From contig JAITYX010000065.1 in assembly GCA_021018815.1 (NCBI GenBank), positions 1,597,001-1,661,000 of the forward strand: a stretch of DNA of 64,000 nucleotides. Reading direction: 5' to 3'. The notes under the pieces are model-generated. The model did not search any database. It was not told the origin of the DNA and worked only from the letters and a program-made list of their open reading frames with translations. The position numbers were made by a program, and so were the translations under genes. This DNA comes from Talinum fruticosum. Taxonomy: Eukaryota; Streptophyta; Magnoliopsida; Caryophyllales; Talinaceae. This document shows, piece after piece, positions 22,814 through 34,197 of the stretch. Every line of letters starts with the position of its first letter. Position 1 is the stretch's first letter.

Positions 22814-23790
22814 ATGGCTCGTGGGGAAGGAAGTAGTAGAATTGATGAGTAGAGTAATGTAACTGATCCAATGATAGGCATTAACCTTCGAATAAGTTTA
22901 TGAAATCACAACCTTCTAAGTTTAAGGGTACTCGCAAATCCTAGTGAGTTAGATGAGTGGATGAGGGAGATCGATAAAATATTTAACACTATGATGTGCC
23001 CTGAAAAGTATAAGGTTGGATTAGCTATAAATCTTTTCGTTAGAGAGGCCAATCATTGGTGGGATGCGGTTAAACAAAGCCTAGAAGAGGAACGAGTAAA
23101 GACAATAACTTAGGAGGAACTAAAGGAAAAAATGAATGGTGAGTACTACCCTAGGGATGTGCGAAGAGCGAAGGAGTTGGAGTTTATTGACTTGAAACAA
23201 GGAAGAATGAGTGTTATGGAGTATGGTGCGAAATTTACGGAGCTTAGTCGATTTGGTAGGTATTTGGTAGATACGGAGGAAATAAGGGTTGACCGGTTTG
23301 AGGATGGTTTAGCATTAAACATACGTGAAAGAATAGCTGGCCAAACCATTACCAAGTACCAAGATATGTATCGGAGAACAATCCGCATAGAACGAGTTCT
23401 CGCAGAATATAAGGCCGAGGAGGTCGCTAATGCTAGGAGATCCGGAAGTGGGAACATGAATTATAGGAATCAAAGAAACAACCATAGGAGTGCTAGACAA
23501 GGCCAAGTTGGCGATAATGGTAGTGATATGGCCGAAAGCTATGTAATTACCGTCACAAGATTCATGGAGGGAAGGAATGTCATGTTAGGACTAGGAGATG
23601 TTTCAAATGCGGAGAAAAGGACATATTTCTAGGAATTTTCCTCGGAGGAACAATGAACAAGGTACCGAGGCGGTGGGTACCAAGAGGCCACACCAAGGTG
23701 AAGGAACAAGCTAGCAATCCGTAATAAGAGAACTGGAAACAACAAGAGTGCCGAGCCCCCACTTACCATGGGCAGAGTTTTCAACATCAT
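22814..23790 (+). pseudogene. gag: G2 gag
   Basis: The first ATG at 22,814 (MARGEGSSRIDE) is followed by a stop. The retrotransposon gag domain then reads LDEWMREIDKIFNTMMCPEK, VGLAINLFVREANHWWDAVK and, from 23,132, a 166-codon frame with YYPRDVRRAKELEFIDLKQG, SVMEYGAKFTELSRF and YKAEEVANARRSGSGN. The zinc-knuckle region is degraded beyond 23,630. The trace WAEFSTSWH just before the junction corresponds to the gag-protease border of the lineage, so pol was removed cleanly after gag. Confidence 0.85.
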
Positions 23791-23797
23791 GGCACCG

Positions 23798-26077
23798 AGC
23801 GTGGGCTAGCTAAAATGGGCTTGTGAAATATTTTGAGCCCAATTCACTTGAAAGCCCAAACCAGAAATTAAAAAATAAAGAAAAGAAATTGAGAAACGGG
23901 AAAGATGGCTGGTTGGATTTAGAGGAGCTGGTAAAGAGATGAGGGTTAGAGGAGGATTAGTGGTGTTGGTGGCAATAAATAAGCAACAAAGAGAAAGGGG
24001 TCCAATGGAGTTTTAAGAACAAAATTAATAAGGTGTTGATTAGTGGAAGGAAAGAGGAAATTGAAGATATGATTAAGAAACAAATAAATAAGGGAGAGAG
24101 AAAGAGATTGGAAAACTAAAAAGGAGTAGAAACACGTAAGAGGAGAAAAGGGAACGCGGAAACGAAGAAACAGGGGAACGAAAGAAGCGTAGCGAGAGCA
24201 AAGAGGAAAGAGAGTCCGAGGGAATCAGGACCGAGAGGAAGAACGGCAGGGGTTGAGACCCCAAAGCGAGAGGCGAAGAGCGTGAGGGAGCCCGAGAGGT
24301 GTCGGGAAGCGTAAACAACGGCGAGAAGAATGACGGAGCATGAACCACGACGGAACCGGAGGTAGAGAGATGGCGAGGGATTGAGCAAGAAAAGCGAGAA
24401 ATCGAGAGACTAAGAAGTCGAATTAGACCCTAAGGGGTAGCGGGAGACCGAAAAGAGCAAGAGTGTGAGAGGCTCAGGAAAGAGAAATAGAACGAAGAAG
24501 CAGAGGGTCGGGAAAGAAGAAGGAAGGGGGAACCGAGAGGAAGAAAGGAAAAGCGAAAACGTAAATCGAACCCAATTCAAAATCTTCAAAACCAAAATTC
24601 TTAGAACCACTAAGAATCTAAGGCGAGTAATCTGAATTCATCCACTAAAGATAAAATAAGTTAGGTGGATTCAACTTGAAATTGAAGTATGAAATTGAAA
24701 ACCCTAAATTAATTGAAGAATTTAGTGGCCTAAATTCACGAAATTAAGCAACTCACGAATTAAAAAGCATGTTGCGAATTTGGTGTCTAATTCATGAATT
24801 TAATGATGATTGAGTATTGTTGAGCATGATTATTAAGCTGTATATTCAGAATTTAATGAAATTAGCTTAGATAGAATTAGTGAGAAAAATCAAAAAATTG
24901 AATTAATGATTTAGGTGCAGATTTTTGAGTAATTTAGTCTCATTGTCTTAATAATTGTCTCGTCAAACCGAAGCCATGAATTGAATTGCTTCCACGAATT
25001 CCTCGACATTATGCGTCCTTTAGTGTTTGAGGCTTGCCTCGAGGCCACAAATTGTTTTTCCTTAAGGCCACAAATTGTTATGCCTCCAAGAACCGAGCCC
25101 ACGAATTGTTTTGGCTCCAAGAACTGGGTCTTTAGAGCAGCACATAAATCTTCATTCCATTCGAAACTAAGAATACTTAAAGAATTATGATACGAAATAA
25201 ACAAATGATTATGCATGATGAACAAGAAAGAAAAGCAATGATTTATGAAATGTATAATTAAACTCAAGAAGAAGAACGAATCCCGATTTCATAAGAAATG
25301 AATACTATAAGAAGTAAGATATTATTTACGTGATGAATGCCTTACATGATGAATAATTCTATGACTTACTTGCGTAGAAAGAAGAATGAATTATGTTTTG
25401 ATTGAATTCATTAGTAATTGATGTCATATGTGCTTCTCAGCAAGTTGGTAAGTTTAGTATCTTACATGTCTTAAGCATGTATGATCCGAATCGCATGTTA
25501 TGAATGAATAGTGAACTTACGTGTGTTTGTTAATGAATTAATGTGCAAAGTGAAACTAGGGGTTGAGTTTAGGTTATTCACTAGGCTCGTAGAGCTCATG
25601 ACCTCACCAACATTTCAGGTACGTAAGTCGACTCTTAGGAGTAGCTTTTGGCTTTCGTAAATAGCAGACGGATAGGAGATGCCGACTTACTACATGTTTT
25701 TCTGTCTTCTTGTTTGTAAAGATGTGTGTAAAATCGATTGTATGTAAACTTAAGTTTTGACTATGAATATAAAAGCCCTATGTGAATACTCCGAGCGTGT
25801 GGCTCGTTGAGCTTGTGTTGTTGATACTCCGAGCGTGTGGTTCGTTGAGTTTATGAATGTGTTTTATGCAGGGTTAAGGCTTTAAGCCCGTGGGATTAGC
25901 CATATTACAAAGGAAACTTTACCGAAATTTTCCTGAAAACCTTTGAAAACCTAGAAACACGCTTCGCCAATCAAAGAGAAAACTATTAACCCTAAGTTGA
26001 GATCTTAAGTAGCCTTAGGGGTTGCTCTTGGGAACCCCGACATGTAATACTCCTAGGGTGGGTCTTGAGGTGTTATA
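23798..26077 (+). repeat. G2 3' LTR, truncated
   Basis: Homology to the 5' LTR begins at AGCGTGGGC, which equals position 19,712 in the 5' LTR. A further deletion of about 565 bp is visible near 24,960, corresponding to 20,870-21,435 of the 5' copy. It ends GGTGTTATA. Confidence 0.9.
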
Positions 26078-26082
26078 GAATC

Positions 26083-26520
26083 CTTCCGATATGAGTTTAA
26101 GACTCCACTTGAATTTTTCTGCAGAGCTTAGTGAAATCTTTGGAGGTTTCATTCTTGTTCTTATGAAAACTAACCCAAGTAAATCATGAGAAGTCATCAA
26201 CAATAACAAGTACATATGATTTACCCGCAAGACTTTTCACAGGAATTTCACCAAACAAATCTATATGAAGCAATTCAAGCACTTTGGATGTAAATACAGC
26301 TTTGAGTGGTTTGAAAGATGATCTAACTTGCTTACCTTTTGTGCATGCCTTACATATTTTATCTTTCTTCAAGTACAATTAGGTAAACCCCTAACCAATC
26401 CATGAAATACAAGTTTTTTGATAGTATGCATGCCGATATGACTTAATCTACGATGCCAGGTCCATGAATCATCATTCACGGATGCTTTCAAATAAGATAA
26501 ATTCTGACTTGAATATAAGA
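26083..26520 (-). pseudogene. IN: A1 integrase, N-terminal part
   Basis: The minus-strand GAG-pre-integrase zinc region reads WTWHRRLSHIGMHTIKKL with a later CKACTKGKQVRSSFKPL, giving the HHCC pattern. The core follows with LELLHIDLFGEI and SYVLVIVDDFS (first catalytic Asp). Frameshifts follow and the coding stops at the G2 junction at 26,082. Confidence 0.88.
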
Positions 26521-26860
26521 GATGAATAATGTAAGTGTTACCTAACCTCAAACCCGAGAGCTTAGTCTCTTTGGTGACTCGCATCGAGATGTAGCAGTTG
26601 GTCCGAGTGAACATTACCTTTTGACCTTTGTCACATAGCTGAGAAATGCTAAGGAGATAGTACTTAAGTCCTTTGACAAGGTAGACTGGGCTGATCGAGT
26701 TGTTACCTTCACCAATTTTGCCAATGCCTACTATCTTACCTTTGTTGTTATCTCCAAAAGTGACTTTCCCTCTTTTCGCATCTTCTAGTTCAAAGAAGAG
26801 TCTTGAATCTCCCGACATGTGGCATGAACAACCATTGTCTAACTACCAATGACCTTTCTT
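26521..26860 (-). pseudogene. pro: A1 protease region
   Basis: The active site reads LDNGCSCHMSGDSRLF, where copies A2/A3 suggest DSGCSRHMSG, and a stop precedes it. Then FGDNNKGKIVGIGKIGEGNN and VYLVKGLKYYLLSISQLCDK lead into the integrase zinc region. The catalytic Asp is kept; the neighbouring Ser is Asn. Confidence 0.85.
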
Positions 26861-27199
26861 CTTCTTCTCGAGTTATCTACAAGACGAAAACAAACTAACC
26901 CTTCTCACTTCCTCTTATGAACTCAGTAACTCCTTTTATAAAGGTCCTTTTATGAGGAAGAGCGCTCTTTTGGTAATCCAGATTTGAATAACTTTGGGTC
27001 TAGTCCGATTCCGAGTCTTCCTTCCGTAAAACCGAGTCCGTGTCTCTTTCTTTTCAAAATCTTTTCTTTTGTAAACGGGAGTAGAAGTCTTTTTCTTTTA
27101 AGTTGGTCCGGGCTTAGTCCTCTGTTCATTTGTATGAATGGGACCCTACTCAGCCTTCCCGAACATTATAGTTCGGAATCTTTTTGAAAAGCCGAGAAT

Positions 27200-28663
27200 A
27201 GGATTTTGATTCCTCTTCTTCATTGAAACCAAGTCCTTCTTTCCTGAAGGAGACACATTGAGAGCCTAAATAGCATATCATTGTTTTTCCGACCTTGAGT
27301 GAATTTTAAAACAAGCTCTTGAGACTTATTGAGCTTTCTTTTCATTTGCTCATTCTTTGTTTTGAGTGACTCAAACACAGTCTCATTTGCTTGACTACTC
27401 GGTCTTAAGTTCTTTCAGCTTTTGTCTTAGTTTTTCCAATTCATTTTTCAAAACTTTGCTCTCATCAGTAAGAGATTCAATTTGTTCTTTGAACTAAAAA
27501 GAGATAGAATTGGACTTTTCTTCCAAAGTGGAAATGTATCGTGCTAGATCAAATTTTGAAAATTTAAGAAAGTATTCAACTACCTCATCAATATCCGAGT
27601 CCTTGTTGTCTTACTTTGATTCAACTTCGAGTCTGTAAATGCCATGAGACACTTAGAGTCGTCCGAGTCATCTTCTTCGGATGAGTCGCCATTACTCCGG
27701 TAGCCATCATAACCTTCTTCTTTCTGTCCTTCTTTCTCTTGGGACAATCTTTGACTATGTGCTCCTTGCTGGCACATTCAAAACAACCAGAGTTCTTAGA
27801 TAAAGATAACTTTAAAGGAGAAGAATATTTACCTTTTCTGTCCTTCTTATCTTTCTAGTAGAAGTCATCCTTTGGCCTCTTTTCCCACTTCCCGTATTTC
27901 ATCATTCTCTTAAAGTCGCGGGCTATGAGTGCCATAGGGTCCTCTTCCGATTTTGAGGAGCTTAAGCTTTCATGTCTACTTTGTGAGGCCTTCAACGTAA
28001 TATTCCTTTTGGTGCTAACCTCAACATCTTCTTCCTCTAGATGAATCTCGTGAGTAATAAGCTCGTCCGGCCTTAGCCGAAAGAGGTTCTAAGCTTCTTC
28101 AATGGCTGTCACTTTGGGACCCCATCTCTTCTTTGGTAGACTTCGAGAATCTTTCTGGACATTTCTTCATGAGAATTCCTTCTACCCAAAGATTTAAGAT
28201 TATTAGTAATCTCAGTGAACCGAACATACATCCGAGTGACGTTTTCTTTAGGCTCCATCTTGAACAGCTCATACTTATGAAGATACCGACTTATCTTCAC
28301 CTACTTCACTTAGCTTGTTCCTACATAGGTGTTGACAAATGTGTCCCATACCTCTTTAGCTGTGTCACAGCCGAGACCCCGTTGTATTCTTCTCGTACTA
28401 ATGGCACACATGAATGTGTTCATATCTTTAAAATTCTTTCCGAATTTCTCGGTCTCCTCGAGTGTGAACTCGGATTTGGCTTTAGGTACAAGAGTTGCAT
28501 TCTCCGTCTTCATTGGAATGTAGTTGCTGGCTTGGATGATGTTCCAAACATCTTTATCGTTGTCCATCACGAAACATTCCATGATAGTCTTCCAATGGGC
28601 AAAGTTTGACCTTTTGAACTTCGAGTGGTCCGGTGGATGATCTTCCTTCATCGAACTCTCCAT
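27200..28663 (-). pseudogene. gag: A1 gag
   Basis: The start ATG at 28,663 (MESSMKEDHPPDHSKFKRSN) opens a SIRE-type gag. FAHWKTIMECFVMDNDKDVW and CDTAKEVWDTFVNTY lie in the first frame, KYELFKMEPKENVTRMYVRF in the next. A CCHC knuckle CFECASKEHIVKDC lies at about 27,738-27,785. A Leu/Lys-rich, probably coiled-coil C-terminus continues to about 27,200. Of the three copies, only this one has the knuckle in a single frame. Plus-strand frames opposite (28,133-28,609) are shadows. Confidence 0.88.
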
Positions 28664-28716
28664 TGTTCCGAGCCATCCGATCCTTATACCTTTGGATGGT
28701 GATATCCTCTTGAAAG

Positions 28717-28734
28717 GCTAGGCTCGATACCAAT
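28717..28734 (-). other. A1 primer binding site
   Basis: The minus strand reads ATTGGTATCGAGCCTAG directly after the 5' LTR, an initiator-Met tRNA type site shared with A3. Confidence 0.88.
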
Positions 28735-29443
28735 TGAAGGTTTGCTCATGGAGATTCTAAGTCACCCTAGAAGGGGGTGAATATGGTGGTGAAGAAAATT
28801 AAACGATTTTTGTAACAAATAAGCTAAACAAGAGATTCCGAGTCTAGATTATACTCAAAAAAGTGATAACACAAATTTACGTGGAAACCCTCATGGGATG
28901 AAAACCGCAGACAGTGCTAATCCAAGCACCAAGTCAATATTTTGAATCCACAAAATACAAGGATCGACTTTGCCGAATTGCTCCCTTAAACAATTCCTTA
29001 CAATGTTTTCTTAGACTCGGATGTTCCCTTATCCGATCTACTACTTCTCGACCGAGGTAACATTTACAACCAGGGACAACCGAGCTGAGTTAACCCTTAC
29101 AACTCAATCAAGGGATCTTACTCGTAAAGTCGAAAAGAATATGATTGATTACAAGACTTTCTTCACAACTCAAAAATATTAAATACGGACTTAGAGTTGT
29201 AAGTAGAAGATTGAATAAGAATGAAAACAATAACTTTTTCTCAAGTAATGTATGAATGAGTCGAAACATCAGTGTAGGAGATATGTAATAAGGTTCTTTC
29301 TGAGTCAGTCGAACATAATGAAAACTTACACATGAGTTTCTATAGTACTCGAATGACTTGAAATCAAAAGTTAAGAGAGATAGGATTTGTACCGAGTCTT
29401 CATGTAATACCGAGAATGACTTAGAGTTAGAAACTAAGTCTTT
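28735..29443 (-). repeat. A1 5' LTR, internally deleted (709 bp)
   Basis: Compared with the 3' LTR it lacks about 770 bp between CAAGTAATGT and GAGTCGAAAC (junction near 29,255). The lost part includes the region holding the TATA-like box. Confidence 0.88.
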
Positions 29444-29448
29444 ATTTA

Positions 29449-29984
29449 TGTCTTGGCTAAATGCAAAAATGGAATACATAAATGGACTCACTTAATTTGA
29501 GATGAATTTATATTGTGGCTAAATACGAAATGAAATGCAAATACTGGACGACAAAGACATCTAAAAAGTCAAAACCCTAGAAAAACCACACCGATCGAAA
29601 AGAGACGAGGGTCCCCGGCAGACCTCCCTATACTTACCGGCAGTGGCCAGCGCTGCCTAAGCCCGACTGGTCGGTGGCTACATAAAGCCTAGACTAAGAG
29701 ATAATTTTTTGGGATGACTTAGAAATGCAATTAATGGACTAACCTAAAAAAGACAATTTTTTACTTTTGGCAAAAAAGAAATTGCACACATTGGACCGAA
29801 TCGAGAAAATTAATTATTGTGTTTTATTTGCACCTATGAAAGCGTTATTTAGCACTCCTAACCTAACCTAAAAGGCTCACGAGTAGAACATTAAATACTA
29901 AAAACAAACACACTCGTCGAAGCATACAACTCGGAAAGACAAGGGACCACCTAAACCACAAAGGATATATGGTCAAACAAGATC
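29449..29984 (-). other. T1 leader / LTR, right segment
   Basis: The 65-bp repeat from the left side of A1 recurs at 29,452-29,510. No gene follows. On the minus strand, CTGGCCACTGCCGG near 29,640-29,655 loosely resembles the Arg-tRNA primer site used by Tat elements (TGGCGCCGTTGCCGG), so the T1 5' LTR may lie to the right and be interrupted by the CACTA element. This is weak inference. Confidence 0.4.
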
Positions 29985-30003
29985 TACTACGTAAATCACT
30001 TTT

Positions 30004-30170
30004 AACGACGGTTAAAAGAAAAACCACTATGAAAAATGGAAGGGTGGCACTTTTGTAAATAATCAGGCATTGTGTAACACATATAACGACGGTTCGTTAA
30101 GATGAACTGTCGTCATATGTATTACCGAAACATTTGACGATGGTTTTTCGGATGAACCATCGTCAAATGT
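30004..30170. repeat. CACTA subterminal inverted repeats
   Basis: Three copies of (A)ACGA(C/T)GGTT occur. Two form hairpins: 30,081-30,117 (15-bp arms with two mismatches) and 30,130-30,170 (perfect 16-bp arms ACATTTGACGATGGTT, 9-base loop). Such subterminal repeats bind the CACTA transposase in studied families. Confidence 0.8.
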
Positions 30171-31999
30171 CTTTTAGATAAAATCTAAAAACTGGAACAT
30201 ACCTGCTATTATTTCCACGCCCACTTCATCTCGCTATCTACTCTCGGTATTATTGCTCTCCATAGTTCACTCGTCCATTACTACTCGGATCTAGATCAGC
30301 TCGGAGTAATCCTCACCGGTAAGTTATCCTCGCAGCTTCTTCCTCTTATTGTTTGATGGTTTTGTTTCGCTCACTATATCCTTTCATGTCTCCTCTTTCT
30401 TGTAGCTGTCATCTCTTACAAAGTATTTACGTCGGTGGCTGTGTGTGTTTCGCCGTGAATCCTCTCGCTCACTCTCACCGCTGTTTTCCTGTTCTTATGG
30501 TATGAATCTCTATCCTTTCTTATTTTTCGCTTTAAATTATTTACAAGATTTATACAGTTAAATGTTAAATGTATTTGGGGTAATTATGTGGATGTTGAGA
30601 ATATGAGTAATGTTTGAGATTGTTGAAAGTTGAATCTTTGCTGAAATGTTGAATATTGAGAATGTGGGTAACATTTGTTTAGTTTATTAAGTTGGGAATT
30701 CGTGAAATGTTTAATATTTTGAGAAATGGGTTTAGTCAGTTTAGGATTTAATTATAAGGAAATAGAATGATAGCCAAGGATGGTAAATCGAAAGAGTGCA
30801 TCCAAATTTATTTAGGGTTTTAGAGAAATAGAAAGATAATTTTGATATAGGGTCATCCCCAAAAACTTGTCATAAAGATAAATTTGTATCCAAATTTGTT
30901 TATTTTGATGAGGTTATGTTGGGTTGACTCATTTACATATTCAATTATCGAAATTGACATCTAAATATGTTTAGAGTTTAGAGAAATAGAAATGTTTATG
31001 GTTTAGGGTTTGGGGAAATAGAAAAATTTGTGGTTTAGGGTTTAAGGATGAAAAGGGAGAAAATATAAATGTGAAAATGTAAAAATTGAAAAGGTATTTG
31101 GATATAGGGATATCCCCAAATATTTGTCATAACGATAAATTTGTTATCAAATTTATTTGTTATTTTGATGAGCTGATGTTAGGGTGGACTAATTTATCCA
31201 ATTACCTAAATTTCTAATTTCCTTTTTGGGTGTAGGTTGTTTGTTACAACAATGGTCTATGTTACAACAATGGTCCATGTTAGAAATTTAACCATTACAA
31301 AAAAATAACAAGTTACAATAATGGTCCGTTAAGAATATATACCAAGTAACATCATTTTTTTGTTTTTCATATAAATTAATGGCATGCTTAAGTGTGTAAA
31401 GTTGTGCTAGTTTGCTCACCAATCTATGCTTTTCATAAAATTATCGTATGCATTTCATAAGCTTAGAGAACACGTTTAAAAATCTATACATAACAAGTTA
31501 TCCTAGGTTGCGGTATGTGCATAAATGTGCATATAGTGCTTAGGATATTAGCTTGGTATGTATAGGTTTTTTAATTATCCGTGTTGGATAGTTTGAGAAT
31601 AATATAATAATAGGTTGTGTAGTTATTATAATCTTATCATAAATTTGACAAGATATCACGGTGCTCATTTCCCCTATCGTTCTTCGGTGCAATTATGATC
31701 ACGATGGGTTTGATATGTGTATCTTTACTTATGTTACCATACAATTAAGTAAGGATATACACATTAGCCACTTCGTTTTCATATGTTGTACTTGAATGAC
31801 TAAGGGGAATTGTCGGCGAAATTTTGTCAAATGTATGATAAGATTTTACTACACGGTCTAGGGTTTTATTCTTCTTGAATGGGTTAGGACCATCTATCCC
31901 TATAGAAGGATCTTAGGCTCATGTCATATTATTTAAAGCATAAGTACGTATTTCTCGAACTATATATGGTGAATTGCTTCTCGTGTTTATGGGTAAGGT
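30171..31999 (+). other. CACTA 5' untranslated region, probably with introns
   Basis: There is no protein-coding frame. Splice-like junctions are visible: donor ACCGGTAAGT near 30,322, acceptor TTTCTTGTAG near 30,403, donor near 30,500 (ATGGTATG), acceptor GGTGTAG near 31,234. TTTAGGGTTT motifs (telo-box type) occur near 30,816, 31,005 and 31,033. The region likely holds promoter, leader exons and introns of the transposase gene. Confidence 0.5.
30843..31215. repeat. Direct duplication within the CACTA leader
   Basis: The block starting GATATAGGGTCATCCCCAAA at about 30,844 recurs as GATATAGGGATATCCCCAAA at about 31,100, so the offset is about 256 bp, and homology runs for about 120 bp. A shorter motif TTACAACAATGGTC repeats at 31,243-31,330. 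Confidence 0.8.
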
Positions 32000-32607
32000 A
32001 TGGATCGAGCCCGAGTTTATAACGATAGGAGGAGTGTAGAATATTGTGATGGTATTAAGAACTTTCTAAAGATTACCGTCGAACATGCCACCAAATTTGG
32101 AGAACAATCCATACGCTCTCCATGTTTAAGGTGTTTTAACTCCTCAAGATTACCTCCTAAGGTTGTAAAAGGTAACCTATATCGGCATGAGTTTGACACA
32201 ACTTATAAGGTGTGGGTATGGCATGGGGAAACGGAGTCATCTATGAATATACCCGTACGAGAGGAAGATGAAGGGTATGATGAAAATGAATCTAGCAAGT
32301 AGTATGGAATTAGAAGATCGACTCGAAGATCTAGTTCGTGGAGTAGAACGTGATTTAGTCAATCAACCACACATATTGGAGCAATTGTTAGCCGATTCGT
32401 AAAAGCCTCTTTACCAGGGGTGTGATAAATATACCCGTTTATCAGCTGTGTTGAGGTTGATGAACTCGAAAACGACTAATGGCTGGAGTGACAAAAGTTT
32501 TACTGACTTCCTAGGTGTGGTCAAAGATATACTCTCGTAAGGCATTATCCTTCCTAACCATACATATGAAGCGAAGAGGATGTTGTGTCCTATAGGCATG
32601 GGGTATA
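32000..32607 (+). pseudogene. CACTA transposase, N-terminal part
   Basis: ATG at 32,000 gives a 100-codon frame (MDRARVYNDRRSVEYCDG, then IRSPCLRCFNSSRLPPKVVK, GNLYRHEFDTTYKVWVWHGE). This matches the transposase-associated zinc-finger-like domain of plant TNP2 proteins. After the stop at 32,300, further TNP2 sequence is read in another frame, with premature stops: KYTRLSAVLRLMNSKTTNGW, SDKSFTDFLGVVKDILS and AKRMLCPIGMGY. It breaks off at the A2 insertion (GTATA, 32,603-32,607). The protein would bind the element ends and cut them. Confidence 0.85.
32603..32607. repeat. Target site duplication of A2 (GTATA, partner 60385-60389)
   Basis: GTATA precedes TGAAGATTTAG and follows the other LTR end CCTTCGA. 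Excising A2 with one copy joins the transposase reading frame. Confidence 0.93.
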
Positions 32608-34123
32608 TGAAGATTTAGACTTTGCATGTATAACATTCTAAGTACTATCAAGGAATCAGGTACAAACTTCATCTCTTGTAGGTTTTGATTTCAAGTCATT
32701 CTAAGTGCTATAAAAACTTTTCCGAGTGTTACGTAGTTACCGCATAAGTTTTTCATCTATTTCTGATCGACTCATAAAGCATACTCTTGCTTATCTTTTC
32801 ACATTTGTAGTTCCGAGTCACTCGGACAACACTCGGATTTATCGCATGTTCAAACACTCGCTCTAACACTCTTAAACACAAGTCCGACTTCATATTCCAA
32901 GATTAGGTGAATTACAACATTAGTTCATCTCTTCTAGTCGACTTGTTTTGTTTGAATTTTATCTGTCTAGATCAAGTACTCTTACTTTGATATTCTTTAT
33001 CTAACTTGATCTTTCTCCGACAGCACTCGGATGGAATTTGAGTATAATGAATATTAGACTCGTAAAATTCCATTCCTTTCCGACTCAAATAATTATGCAC
33101 TTAATTATCTTAATTAATTTATTATCTCGTGTCTAATCTTAGACCAAAGTATTTTGTACTTTGAGAACCAAAACTTGATTTACTTTTGCAGGTTATCGAA
33201 ACGAGGTTATCCTACTTTTGAACTACAAAAGTAACCGGCTTCAAGATGTCAAATCGCCAGCAGAGAAGGCTTTTTCTACTTCCGACCAAGATCCAAAACC
33301 GTGTCGTGGTTGTCCGTTTCCAAAACTAGAAATCTTCAACGCTAAGCTCAACGGTGGTTTCCACCTTACATTTCAGACACCACCAAGTGGATTGGGACAT
33401 CCTAAGGAGTCAAGAGCCATTGTACAACGTTCACAACTCAACGGATCTTTTTGAGCGACTCGTAAAAGTCGTTACAACTGGTCACAGAGGACTTCTAATC
33501 GAAGCTAGTCACAATGGCTAATTTGCTTGGTCATCTATAAATAGAAGCCAACTCTCAAGACTTGAAGATTGTTGGAACCATTGTCAATTCACACACTTAA
33601 GCAAAAGTCTTTGTATTCATATTCAATCTTCTACTTACAACTCCAACTCGTACTTAACATCTTTCCGAGTTGTAAGGTCTTATAATTAGTCATAACTTTC
33701 ATTCTTACTTTCCGAGTAAGGTTTCTTGACTGAACTGTAAGGGTTAACTCAGTTTAGTTGTCCCTAACTCGTAAAGGTTACCTCAATTAGGAAGTACTAG
33801 ATCGGATAAGGGACTTTCTCGAGTCAAGGAAAACTTTGTAAGGAATTCTATAAGGGAGCAATTCTGGTTGAGTCTGTCTACTCGTATTTTGTGGATTCAA
33901 AATAGTGGATTTGACTTGGTGCTTGGATTAGCACCGATCGTGGTTTTCTACCCCAGGAGGGTTTCCACGTAAATTCTAAGTTCATACTTTTCTAAGTTCA
34001 ATCTAGACTCGTAAAGTCTTAATGTTTGTTTTAAACTTTACTCTTCCATTTATTGTTCAAATTTCCTCATCACCCTATTCACCCCCTCTAGAGTAACTAA
34101 TTCTCTCCAAGAGCAAACCTTCA
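32608..34123 (+). repeat. A2 5' LTR (1516 bp)
   Basis: It starts TGAAGATTTAGACTTTGCATG and ends GAGCAAACCTTCA. Compared with the 3' LTR, differences cluster at TCCGAG/CTCGGA sites. Confidence 0.92.
33535..33543 (+). promoter_or_regulatory. TATA box of the A2 5' LTR
   Basis: CTATAAATA within TCATCTATAAATAGAAGCC. The same box is at 59,787-59,795 in the 3' LTR and, on the minus strand, in both A3 LTRs. It is the likely core promoter of the genomic RNA. Confidence 0.65.
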
Positions 34124-34140
34124 ATTAGTATCAAAGCCTA
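34124..34140 (+). other. A2 primer binding site
   Basis: ATTAGTATCAAAGCCTA follows the LTR end; it is the A3 site ATTGGTATCGAGCCTAA with point changes. Confidence 0.82.
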
Positions 34141-34197
34141 GTCTTTCGTAAAGGATCTAACCGTCCAAAGGTTTAAAGACCAAATGGCTTAGAACAA

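Larger units (their letters stand above)
19574..26077 (+). mobile_element. G2: Tekay-like Ty3/gypsy deletion derivative with 3-kb LTRs
   Basis: The 5' LTR is 19574-22560. A short interior holds only gag, and a truncated 3' LTR (23798-26077) follows. Ends are AGTAATACCC (canonical TGTAATACCC with one change) and GTGTTATA. The duplication is GAATC. Protease, RT, RNase H, integrase and the first 138 bp of the 3' LTR are missing. Very long LTRs, a TGTAACACCCC-type terminus and this gag type fit the Del/Tekay chromovirus lineage; lineage is inferred from these features. Confidence 0.9.
12363..29443 (-). mobile_element. A1: SIRE/Maximus-like Ty1/copia element carrying a solo LTR and a Ty3 insertion
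   Basis: On the minus strand: 5' LTR 28735-29443, PBS, gag, protease, integrase (interrupted by G2), RT, RNase H, an additional ORF3, PPT, and 3' LTR 12363-14799. The copia order (integrase before RT) and a downstream extra ORF fit the SIRE/Maximus lineage. Family members A2 and A3 occur in this window. It is flanked by the 5-bp duplication ATTTA. Removing the G2 insertion (6509 bp with duplication) and the solo LTR (961 bp) leaves about 9.6 kb, close to A3. All coding domains are broken. Confidence 0.92.

Noticed and set aside
28133..28609. Plus-strand frame of 158 codons
   Set aside because: It is antisense to A1 gag, whose sense translation matches A2 and A3 gag.
30810..31045. Interstitial telomere repeat (TTTAGGG)
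   Set aside because: Only isolated TTTAGGGTTT decamers occur, not tandem TTTAGGG units; telo-box motifs are common in plant leaders.
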